Source of the DNA: Phallusia fumigata
Taxonomy: Eukaryota; Chordata; Ascidiacea; Phlebobranchia; Ascidiidae
DNA length: 61,898 nucleotides
Reading direction: 5' to 3'
Assembly (NCBI GenBank): GCA_008931825.1
Contig: QXVZ01030108.1
Coordinates: 1-61,898 of the forward strand
A program made the translations under genes and the position numbers. Positions within the stretch are counted from its first letter, which is position 1, and each line of letters starts with the position of its first letter. Below are positions 12,215 to 23,270 of this stretch, in pieces. The notes under the pieces are model-generated. The model saw nothing but the letters and a program-made list of their open reading frames with translations, was not told the origin of the DNA and made no database searches.

Positions 12215-13674
12215 TTACCATTTGATTGCAATGGAAGAAAAATCAGCAACTGGTTTTTTCTTTGTTTCAGCCTGGTAATTTTGGAACTATTAAACTATAC
12301 TTTAAAAAGTAAATTAATTTGCAAGAAAATATCCTTACAGAGATTTGTTGGTATTGTGCAAGCCGTCGAAGCCACTGCTCCCAGTAGTACTCCAGTGCAA
12401 AGGTGTTGAGGTCAAATGCAGTTGCAATACTTCCGTCATAATATATTTTTACTATTAATCCTTTCTTTATCTGACATGACACAAAATTTTAAATTATTTC
12501 ATTCAGATTTATAAAAACAACATATTTTGAACCTGTATACAATTTGTATGATGATATAATGCTATACATGAAGATTTACATTACCACATGCCGTGATATC
12601 ATTTTGCAGAACAACTTTTAAAATACAGTAGTATGTTTACCTGGTCTGAAACTGGGTTGTTGATATTTAGTGCACCAGCATATGCTGCTATTTGTAGTGG
12701 ATCATCATAGCAATCATCCAAGGTTCTCTTAACTTTTTTAGATGTCTTCCAGTCAATTAGACACCACTGGCCTCTACAAAAAATACTCCATTTGAAAAAC
12801 TTTAAATATGTTAATTCCAAGACGTTTTTTATAATTTTGTGCAATTAACTTGCCCTATACATTTTAGACCATATGTAAAAAAGGCAATTAATAGTTTAAA
12901 AATATGAATCAGTGCAATTAAATTTATATTGTAAAACTAAAAAACATAGAAATTTTGTTCTAACTTTGCCACAGACAAAAAACTAACTAAGGAACAAACC
13001 TGTATTTAGCAACACAATCCACAAAGCCCTTGTAACCAAGGATTGAATGCTCAACACGCTGTTCAACTTTTCTGACATCAGTTACATGTTTAAGCTGAGG
13101 GAGAACACTGTTCCATAGATTTTCAGCAGCAGCTTCAACACTCACATCATCAAGAGGTATTCCACTTAGGTAGTTCTCAATTGATTTGTGACAAAGTGTT
13201 CCCGCCCTCAAGGTTTCTGTGTTTGAAATAAAACATTGTTATTGATGAAGTACTTTGTTTATTAAATTGGAATTTATTACCTTGCTGCATTTCCAAAAAT
13301 CCTGCCTCTCCCAACTCTGAAATCATTTTCTTTTTCCAAGCTAGTAGTCGTAGAACAGTGTCTATAGGTTTTGTGGCTGCCAAAACTCTTGTCACCCCAG
13401 GTAGGGTCTGTAAAATATCCATCATGACTAAATTTTTACTCTGGCTAATTTAAGAAATACATCAAATTACTTTACTTCAAAGTTTGTTTTATCAGGGTAA
13501 ACAAAATCATCAGTTTTGAAGAGGGGAAACGCTGTGGTTTTGGATGCGGTCCTTTGCTGCACCAAAAGAGACAGAAACATTAAAAATAATTAAAAACAGC
13601 TTATCCAAACTGTTATAACTTACAACTCTGGTTGTGGACTTTATAACCTGACAGCATCTTGCTATTAAAAACAT
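12215..13674 (-). CDS. MGME1: MGME1-like mitochondrial exonuclease, copy B
   Basis: Seven exons, 13674-13624, 13556-13476, 13407-13281, 13216-13000, 12773-12641, 12470-12339 and 12271-12215, give 265 residues; human MGME1 has about 344. The nuclease core is present: GFVDCVAKYRGQWCLIDWKT carries the two catalytic Asp and the Lys, and LQIAAYAGA the QxxxY motif. EYYWEQWLRRLAQY follows. The N terminus, MFLIARCCQVIKSTTRVQRT, is basic and lacks acids, consistent with mitochondrial import. Four consecutive internal exons match copy A exactly in length, so the two genes arose by tandem duplication. The sequences have diverged clearly, so the event is not recent. Both look functional. Confidence 0.92.
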
Positions 13675-14704
13675 TCTTTTTCTTCAAATATCTAGAAAAA
13701 AAATGAGGGTAATTTTTTGTTTGAAAAAAAGGCAAGGATGCCAATGTACAAGCATGAAAATTTGGCGTTTGGTCCACTAGCATCCCCTTTGCATTTACTT
13801 AAATATGTGGTTAAGCTACTACCTATGATATATGGATGCTTGCTATTTCGACAATTTATCAACAAAAACTTACTGCAATTGAAAAGCAGCTTGATGCATA
13901 TCCTCATTTTGCTACCTAATTTTTAACTGAAACCTACAAAACACAATTCAAACTGGTAAGCTGTAAAATCAAAAAACAGATTTTATAACTTTTCTATCAA
14001 ACACAACATCAGAAGCATGCATTAAGGCTGTAACATGTTACTACTATTTAATGCTGGAAATGTGAATAATTGAAAACTTGTTACTATATGCACAAATGAA
14101 CTTGTGTCAATGCAAGAAAAAGGCAGTGCAGATGTGGCAGCCAAAAAACACTTAAATTTCAAAACATTTGTACATATCAAAGATTTTGCAACAAGAAAGT
14201 ATTTTTTTGTTTGGCAACAGTTTTTTATCATAGTTTTTTTCTCATGTTAAAAAAATATGTAGTAAAGGTTACCCTTCTGCAACAACCTATAGCAACCCAA
14301 AAACAAATTCTAACAAAAACAGCAGCAAATGCACTTTAATTTGATGACTTCAGAGCTACGAAGATGTTTTTATTTGCAGACATGTGTTTAAAAAGTCTTT
14401 AGCACCAATAACAGTTAAGCAAAAAGTGTGAAATATTGTAAGGCACAGTAATTTTTTTACAGAAAGCCCGCAATCAACTGTTCCACATTAAGTACATCTA
14501 GTTTCCTGTTTATGTTGAAAGTGATGCAACGTCAAAGGGTCACTATAGTCTTATGTCAGTGAAACATACATTTGTTCCACAGTAAAATGATTGAAAACAA
14601 GCAAGAGTGATTATCATTGCCAACAGTGTATAGCAAATTGCAGCTAGCTTATGCATTGTCTGTTGGGCTGAACCAGTGTTTACAACCGATTTTAGACAGG
14701 TCAT
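13675..14704. other. Intergenic region, MGME1 copy B to PPM1G
   Basis: AT-rich, with no supported exon on either strand. It should contain the MGME1-B promoter and the PPM1G 3' UTR. Confidence 0.45.
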
Positions 14705-17700
14705 TTATTCGGTTTTTATCCTTTTTGGTTGACTATCAGCACCATCACCATTCACAAAAGAATCAGAATCATCTGTCCTTGTACGCTTGGTGGTTGCCGT
14801 CTCACAATCACCAGCCACCTCCTTGGAATGTTTATGTGCCACTGTCTCAGCAATTAGTTCTTCAGGGGAATGATTGTTAGTTTCTTCAGTCACCAACGGC
14901 ATAAGTTTTTTTTCACAGTCTGTGATCACATCCAATTGTTTGTTGTCTTCTTTGCCAATCCTCTGCAGCCATTCTTGATTAAATTCAATAATAAGGCATG
15001 TCATGTTGTCGCAGCCAGTCCCATCCCCTTCTGTGTTCGGAGCAAGGCATTTATCAAATAGCTAAAACAAAAAAATGTCATTAAAAAACTTACACTTTTA
15101 AATGAGGATTTGTTAAAATAAAATACTACGTTAAAAAGTTTTAAAACCTCTTAAAAAAAAATATTATATCGGTTATGTTGGTTGTTTGTGTATGAGATGC
15201 ACCTCTTCACAAATCTTTGACAGCTTTGTCTTTGTTTCACTGCTTCCAAGCCTTTCTCGTACAAAATCAACTACCTCTTGGCTTGAAAGAACATTCCTTT
15301 AGTAACAAAAAAATTAAGTACAGGAAACCATGCATTTTAAGCTCACAATGCATTGGATTTATGTCCATGAAACCAAGTTCTACAGCAGAAAATACAAAAA
15401 AAACTTGACTGACCAAATTCCATCACATGCGAGCACCATGAATTCATCACCAGGTTCCAGTGTTACGCTTCTGATATCAGGAAGGGCGCTTATCATCTGT
15501 TTTTCCAGAGGAAGGTTTTTGTTTGTCTTGTAGCAGTGATCCCCTTTTAAAAAATCACAAATACAAGTCTATTCGAATGTACAATGTTAGTTTTGCTAGA
15601 GCAATTACTGTACAGTGGCAAACAACAGCTTTTGTATGTTTAAGAATGTAAAATACATAATACCAATAGCTCGACTTAAGTTCAAGCCTCCATTTACTCT
15701 TCCCTGGGGATTTACATGTCCACCAGCATTCTGTATTCTTGTCAACTCCTTATCATCTTCTGGCTGGAAAAAATTACACTTACAGTAAATAACCCACACA
15801 TATTTTGAATAATCGCAGAGCAGTATGATGGAAAAAACTTGGCTTCGGATGGGTATAAGCAACTTTAACTTTTTGATCAACAAATTATATTTATTCCTCC
15901 AAAAAAATAGGCATCATTGGTGTCTTATTCAAATAGAATGAATAAGACAAAGTACCACTGTCTATTTTAGGCGAAATATTCTTATCTTTTATTAAGAGCT
16001 AAAGGTGAAGGACTTGTTGAATGAAGTTACATACAGTAAATACATAGTAGCAATGCTCAAAAGAAGAATTTAAGTAAAAAACAGAGATAAAAACTGTATT
16101 GTATGGTAATAGGACAATCAACCTATAATTTTTTTTCTGTCATCACAATGTATCAATTTATCTCAATTTGTACCTTGTGGTCATCTGACATGTCAAATGC
16201 TTTTCCATCCTTTCGACACAAAACACATCTTGAATCTCCAGCATTGGCAACATGTAGCTTGTTCTCCCTTAACAAAGCTACAACGGCTGTTGTCCCACTA
16301 AAAAAACAGGTAATTATTAACAAAACAATATCATTTTTGTTTCAACTTCCATCCATGTTAGAAGGCCATATTAGTCATATCACAAAGATGCAATAGCTTG
16401 CAGCAAAGGATCAGCAAAACTGCAAGCATTCTGTTTAATCAATAAAAAACCATCCAATGTTAATGCTCAGGGTCGAAATATTATGAATTCATATGAAATT
16501 AGTCACTAATTTTTTTTTCTTTTTTTGTAAAGATGCTAGTCGATTTTCAGAAAGAAATCCTTGATTCCAAGGAAAAGTTTACTTTCTTAACCATTGCTCC
16601 ATGTTATGTGATGTTTAGCATATTTGGACGAAGATTATACAATAATACACACCTTGACTATGTCTACTGGAAGCATTGTCGTAAACCCACTAGAAGCATG
16701 CATACAAGCAGCCTACATTTTTCTTTGACAAATTAGGCATTGGTTACCTATCAGATCCTGGTTCATCAGTTCCTGATCCAAGTGCTTCCAGCTCAGCCAG
16801 TGTAGCTGCTCCATCTTTTCCTTTTTCTTCTGATTCATCTAATGTTTCATCCTCCCCCACAATGTCCTCGTCTTCCTCTTCTTCATCAGATTCCTCCTCC
16901 TCTTCACTGCTGCTTCCCTCCACCGCTTCATCACTTTCAAAGCCATCATAGTCTGTAAAATGAGTTTGGAATTACACCACACGGACAAGTAGATAATACC
17001 ATTTGCAAAGCTTTATATTTATCTATGGTCTGCTAAGCAAAACTAAAAAGGTAATAGTAAAGCAGAAAAGGAAGGCACAGAAATTACAATAAAATCAAAG
17101 GGCAGACCAGAAAATCTGTATCCCAGCCCATGCAACAAATTTTTTGGTTTTAAATCTAGTACCATTTGGATAACAGGCCTTGCAAAAATGTGTTTTCAAT
17201 TTACATAAAAGATACTCGCCATCATCATCAGAATCATCATCTTGCTCAGCTGTTTTTGTTGGTTTTGCTTTCACAAACGTTTTCTTTAAAATCTTTTTTG
17301 TCTGTCCTGCTTCTGCCGACTTTTCTGTAGGGTTTTCTTCTGGCACAAAACAAATAAGGTTAAAATGGCTTTAATGCCAAAACTTGACAAAAAAAGAAAA
17401 ACTTTTTAGATGGCCTGTATGTCTATTGTTAACCATACCTTTAGAATCTTCAGTTTTAGGGGCTTGTTTTGTTCCCACAATTAAATTATCTCCTTCAGCC
17501 TTCTGTAAAAAGATAAAATCAACTTGCTTGTATGAATGCATTTGCACACATTTATGTCAGATAAAATAAGATAAATTCAACTAGTTAACTAACATTTTCT
17601 GCAGTTGAAATTGTCTTCACTGCACCATTCTTGTCCTCAGTAATTGTTTCTGTTGATGGTGGTGGTTTCAAATCTTCTGCAAAAAAGCATTCACGTTATA

Positions 17701-18991
17701 TTGTTAGAGTACCAAGTCAACCCAGGTCATGGAATAAAATACATGCCTTTAGTTTCTGTTTTTGCAGAGCTTGATTCAACTTCTTCAGCATTGTCAACCT
17801 TTTTACTTTGTTCAACTGGTTTCAATTCCTGGAACAAAGTGTGCAGAATGTGGTAATAATAACAAATAATTCTGGGAATACATCAAGGCAAAGACTAAGT
17901 GAGAATGTTAGCTATACCTCACCTCTATCTCAGAACTTTTTGAGCCTTCTTTCACTTCTTTGATATTTTGGATAATGTCCCTTGTTTCATTTGCAACCTA
18001 CATAGAAATACATCTTTTAAACTTATTTTAACAGAACTCTGTGCTAGAATTTGGTGTTTAAGAAGAATTTCAGTAAAAAATATAATAAAAAATGAGAGTT
18101 TAGGCCGTAGGCATATCATCAGTTATAAAAAAATGTGTTACCCTTCCATATCTTGCCAGCAAGTCTTCAATGTTCATTGTTGCTTCTTCATAAAGAAGTT
18201 TTGTTTCATCTTCATCTAAATGACCAATATTAACATTAAGAAAACAAATATACACAAAAATGAAATTTTGTAACACATTAAAAAAATAAAACCTTCTTTT
18301 TCTTCGTCTTCCATCTTTTTGTAATCTTCCTCAGTTGGAGCAGGGTCACCTGGATCTTTTTGACTTAAAACCTTCAGCTCCTATATGTCAAAAAGAACAA
18401 AATTAGGACAAAAGGGCTGTTCGTATATATCAAAATAGTTTACTTGCTTACCCTTTTTGCTGCTGGTTCTTTAATCCTTTTGTCCATATTCATAAAAGTG
18501 CATGACAAAGCCTTTTCCAAATCTCCATTTTTATATTCTTCTGTCTCCTTCAGCATGTCAGCAAAATGCAGGGAACAGTATATTGCCACTTCCCCACCTT
18601 GATAAACCATAGGACACCAGTTTTAACTTACAGTCTGCAAAGTAACACAAACCTTTTGCTACAAACTGTGCAGCTTACCACCATGGCCATCATAAACAGC
18701 AAACAAGCTGGTGCCATCCCCAACATCTGGAATGCAGTTGTGAGCATCCTGTAAAAAAATCAACACTTGATAATTATACCCATAATAATGCAGAGTCTTT
18801 AAAAACAGAAGGCTCAGTTGGCTTTGTGGGTGATTTAAGAAGGCTCAGCAGTTTCATGAAAAGAACCTGCACATTACCTCCATGCTTATCCTCCAGCCCT
18901 GCATTCCTGATAAACCACAATCATAGCGTTCATTTTCAGCAAAGTCCTGAGATATCTTTTCCAGGGCTGGTGATGATAGGTACGCACCCAT
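14705..18991 (-). CDS. PPM1G: Protein phosphatase PPM1G (PP2C gamma)
   Basis: Sixteen exons join in phase to about 641 residues: 18991-18878, 18748-18679, 18597-18452, 18380-18293, 18215-18142, 17997-17923, 17828-17747, 17676-17594, 17502-17439, 17339-17220, 16952-16748, 16297-16174, 15763-15664, 15543-15414, 15296-15203, 15061-14705. The start [12 protein letters not shown] has Gly2, a possible N-myristoylation site. PP2C metal motifs are clear: WRISMEDAHN, VYDGHGG (about residues 56-62), [41 protein letters not shown] and [12 protein letters not shown]. The domain is split by a long Ser/Asp/Glu-rich insert (exons 9-11), as in vertebrate PPM1G but longer; human PPM1G has 546 residues. A basic RIKTE tail ends the protein. 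PPM1G is a nuclear Mn/Mg-dependent Ser/Thr phosphatase linked to pre-mRNA splicing and histone handling. Two introns appear to use GC donors (after 17747 and 17220). Confidence 0.95.
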
Positions 18992-20657
18992 ACTTCACAA
19001 ACCTTTTAATAATTGCCGATCTAATGCTATCATTTAAACACTAACTTAAATTGGGCAGCTAATATTAAACAATAAAGATAGTTGTAATGATTTACAGCTT
19101 TACAGACCCAAAGTTCCCTACAAAATGTTTCCCATGACACACATGGTCCTCGCGTAAGAAGGGAGAAACGCACTTTTATAATGGATGACTTCAAGGCAAA
19201 AAGGGTGTTGTTTTTTAAAGGAAAAAGTAATAGGCCTTGTATTTTTGGTACCTGTAAAATCAGGTATCATTTTAAAGTATCAAATGGTTCGATTTAAAAA
19301 ACGATTTCCTTTTTGAAAACGTTTTTGTACCCTGATCCTTTAATATTTTTTTGTTTGTCATATTTTTTTAGCGAGTGAACGTTTACCTTTCTTTATTTTG
19401 TCAAAACAATTTAGTGGTTGCACATTTTGCAAGCAGAAGTAACTTAGCCCCTATGTTTTTATTTTTGTTTAACTGTTTGCAAAAGATAGTTAAGCCGACA
19501 AGAAATCCTGTGTGGACACAGCCTAAGAACTTGTGGCTCTAGTAAATGGCTACGTATAGATAAACGGTAGCGTGTGTGGATGTTTGGGGATAAGCTTACA
19601 GACAGAGATGTTGTGGGCGGGAACAACATCTCCATAGGTCCGCCCTTCCATTGAAGTTCCTGTATTGTTAAGCACCAATTGGAGTGTGGCCCACAGTTTA
19701 AAGGCACAACCTTGTCGTATAAGAAAGCTTAGGAATTAGGTGAGTTTGCATCATTGTAAGATTGAGTTGAGTTGAGTTTACCTCGCTTGGTAAAAGGAAA
19801 CATAGCGACACAGTAGCACTTAATCCAGGCCGGAAATAGCTGCGCAACGTTAGAGCGTTATGAGGCGCAAAAAAGTGAAGGGCACAATTGGTGGGTCGAG
19901 GTTGAACGCGCTGCAGCTACACCACAATTCCCAGGAAAGTGGCTCCAATAAGATTGAATATTGCTTCAAAATAAATATTTTTTTGTTATTGGATTAAATA
20001 CGGATCAATGGTTTATTGTACTCACCGCAGTAAGTGAAACTACGACGTTAACTACGGACTATGTTGGCACAACAATAAGTGGATCGTGACCAAACAATAC
20101 ATGAAATTCAGCCAAGTCTTAAATCGCTTGTTGACGCAGGCGCTGCAGACGTAACGGGTGTTTTTGTTCAAACTCTTTCATCACCTGCTCAGCACAATAA
20201 GGTTAAGCTTTTCAAAAACTTGATCCACTTTTAGCTGGATAACGCACGCGACACGAATGTTTGTATTGCCCTGACTTTCATGTATCTAAGGAAAAAAGGT
20301 GTGCGCTGGTGGTATATGTTGATGAGTGGTTGCACTAGAGCAGTGGATCGTTAGGTAAGATTACCCACACTCGACAGAGAGAATATTAGTATCTTGGAAG
20401 TATCATTTATGATTTATATTTTGCAAATTGTTTTAGGCCAGTATTTATTTGTTTGTTAAAAGCTGGTATCGTCATCGTAAAAGGAAACGGAGTGGGAACC
20501 AAAGTGTTTGCTATGAAGCGAGTGAAGTGCTGCAGCAAACATCGATTTAATACTGTACTTGAAAAGTTATATTAAGTGCAATAAAAGAGTCCACAAGCTA
20601 GTTCGCGTACATCGCTTTACTGGGTGTAATCGAAAAAAAACACGGCCCGAATAAAAA
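18992..20657. other. Divergent intergenic region between PPM1G and the LRR gene
   Basis: PPM1G and the LRR gene point away from each other, so both promoters should be here. Apart from a dispersed repeat near 19838-19930, I see no supported gene. Confidence 0.45.
19838..19930. repeat. Dispersed repeat family R2, copy 1
   Basis: About 93 bp, starting at TAGCTGCGCAACG. It shares long matches with about 58208-58300, including GGGCACAATTGGTGG, then TTGAACGCGCTG and AGCTACACC in the same order. The ends are loosely complementary (TAGCTGC against GCAGCTA), so it could be a hairpin-type MITE or an RNA-derived element. No target duplication was identified. Confidence 0.55.
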
Positions 20658-22795
20658 ATGACAAAGGCGCACTATTCGCGGGATGAGTGGGCTGCGCCAC
20701 AGAGTCAACACCGGGGCCTCAAGTTATTTGATTTGGGCCACAACAAGAAACGTGTCCACTTCCAACGCAGCCGGATTCCCGTGCCTGCGACTAAACTCCC
20801 ACAACAAGCCTTCACCGCAGAAAATAAGTCCAATGGAGTTACTGTCGGGTATAGAAGGCTCGACCGGGAAGGGAGTAGAATTCCGATTTATAAGAGCGAG
20901 AAACGCCGAAGAAAAGTGTCATTCGAGGACGAGGAAATGCCGTTGAACCGAGTAAAAAACGCGGACGGAAAAACTACTTTGAAACTGCGGGGCTTGGAGC
21001 TCTGCTCCCTGCCCACAGCCCTGTTTCAGCAAACCAAGATTGAGTCGCTGATTTTAAGTCCAGAACGGAAATCCTGTCTTGATGTAAGTTTTTGAACATT
21101 AGAGAAATGTCATGTTTTGTTAGTCACATGTAAAATGTATGAGTATCACATGTAAAAAGTAAATGCGAGTGAAATAGAACTGCAACAGTCACCAAGGTAA
21201 TTTTGTTTAATTATTAAATATACTGACGTTTGAATTAGTCGTACTTAACACACGTACAGTTTTGGACTTTTAAAAAGGAAGAACTTAAGTTAACATAGTT
21301 CTTTTGTTAGTTCAAGCTGCCCTTTCTGCCGAAAGAAATTGGCAAACTTCGAAACTTACGAACCCTCGTTGTTGATACTAATGAACTTAAAGCAATACCA
21401 GACGAGGTGTCGGAGCTTGTCCACTTGGAAGCGCTCGCGCTTAGTAACAACAGCTTGACCGAATTGCCAGAGAATTTTTCTAAACTGGGAAAGCTCGCCA
21501 GCCTTCACCTTGCTAATAACAGGTAATAACAAAGTACACACAAATGTAATATTATCCATACCTTACAAGATTCGAAGTTTGGCTCGTGTTCGGGGGTTGT
21601 GAATCCTAACATGTTTTGTCTTTCGGTATTCCAATTTGTGAATAGCAGGTTACACGCTTTCTCGAAATCGTTTCACATTTAAAGTCCTGTATGTAAACAT
21701 TTCTTATCACAGTATAAATACACTATACCAACTTACAGCGTGCGTGTAAGCAAAAAGCATTAATAGCATAAATGTAAGCATTTTTTTAATTGGTGGTGGA
21801 TTCGTCGAGGAGCATGTACAAGCCTGCTTACATTAATCTTTACTAAACAGCATTTGTACAGATTTACAGAAATACCGCAATGCATCTGCAACCTGAGCAG
21901 CCTGGGGTTCCTGGACATGAGCGACAACGCAATATTTCGTATTCCCCCGGAGATCTGCAACTTATCTGGATCGCTCCACTCTTTCCTTCTGTTTATGAAC
22001 GAAATAGACCGACTACCCAACGAAATATCGCGTCTCACAACTTTGAGCTGCCTTTGGCTCGGTAATTGTAAATTAAGTAGAAATTCTTATCGAAGTCCTA
22101 ACTGGATCATGACATATTTTGACCGGTCAACGAAACGTGGTACATGTTTGTTTCATTTTTATCCTCTGAAGCCGGAGCAAAGCCTGAATGCGTTAAGCTC
22201 ATTATGAGTCTGCAGCTACCTGCTTCATTGCAGTCCCGTTGGATCAGTTTTTATTTGATTTTTCGTTTTTTGGAATTTGGGGACTTTAAATTGGGTCAAC
22301 TCCTCGGGTTCCGATGGTTTGAAGCAAAGCCACTTAAGTTTCTTGCTCAATGAAACACAAGCGACCGAGATGGGATTAGAACACACGCCCTTGTGTGCAC
22401 AAGGCAGTCGCGCTAACCACTCGGCCATCTTCGCGGCCATTTATTCATGAAGTGTATGTATTTTTGAGTAACACGGAAAATGAGTTGTCTTTATATGGTA
22501 AGCCTGAATAAATTTACTTTATACCAAAAAATGCTCAACCTTTCCCAAACCAGGTGAAAACAAGCTCACCGAATTGCCCGAAGACTTCGGTGAACTCTTT
22601 CGCTTAGACTGGGGTGTCAACCAATGCTCATCTAACATCGATCGCAATCCGCTCGTGCGCCCCCCGCTGGTCATCTGCCGTCAAGGTCCTGCAGCTATCA
22701 GAGAATATTTTCACAGCCAGCGGGAGAGCACAAAAAGAAAAGTTTTGCGACCAGCCCTTTCCAAGAAAAAACAAACGTTGGTATCTGGTTGGTAA
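20658..22795 (+). CDS. Leucine-rich-repeat protein
   Basis: Four exons, 20658-21083, 21311-21522, 21862-22061 and 22554-22795, join in phase to 359 residues. Residues 1 to about 120 are basic and low in structure. From about 120 on come LRRs of the 22-23 residue type, such as LRTLVVDTNELKAIPDEVSE, LEALALSNNSLTELPENF and LGFLDMSDNAIFRIPPEICN. The C-terminal cap NPLVRPPLVICRQGPAAIRE resembles the 'NPLxxPPxxIxxxG' end of SHOC2/LRRC-type intracellular LRR proteins. There is no signal peptide or membrane segment, so it is probably a cytoplasmic or nuclear scaffold. I do not recognise a specific orthologue. One intron carries a SINE. The LRR frame is maintained across every splice, and reading through intron 3 leaves the LRR pattern. 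DEK follows on the same strand after about 475 bp. Confidence 0.85.
22160..22440 (-). repeat. tRNA-derived SINE, copy 2
   Basis: On the minus strand the head reads ATGGCCGAGTGGTTAGCGCG (a good A-box) and then GTGTTCTAATCC (B-box-like). The body has GAGCAAGAAACTTAAGTGGC and the tail CTCATAATGAGCTTAACGC. It is the best-preserved head of the three copies and lies in the last intron of the LRR gene. Confidence 0.72.
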
Positions 22796-23270
22796 AATGA
22801 CGGCGCAGACGCTGTCAGGCGAGACGTGCAATTTTACAATATTTTCAATACTTTGTTTTTTTCCATTTTGTGAGAACCTTGCTTTTTACCTGAAAATAAT
22901 TTTGTATTGATTATTTTTATATCACCAGAATTTTTAGCCAATAAAATTACAAAACTGTGTTTGTTTTTCCTGTTGGTGCTGGGTACGTACGGGGCAGCAT
23001 GGTACGAATCAACAATTATCCAAAGGTTAAGAATAAAAATGATTTACCCCACAAAAAATACATTTTGCCTCTTGCGCCACCAATTTAAGGCGGGAAAACA
23101 CCAAGCCAAATTTCACTCGTACAGAAGTTTCAGTTCATTTCTTGTATGCTCGTTTTGGACAAATTGCTGTGACAATAACAATATTGAACGTGCTTAACAA
23201 ATTGCCTGGATCTTTGCTTGTTTTGGTCAAAATTAATTGTTTTGAAATACTTACAATTGTTAAAGAAATC
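22796..23270. other. Short intergenic region LRR gene to DEK
   Basis: About 475 bp, same-strand neighbours. It should hold the LRR 3' UTR and the DEK promoter and 5' UTR. No coding signal is supported. Confidence 0.45.
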
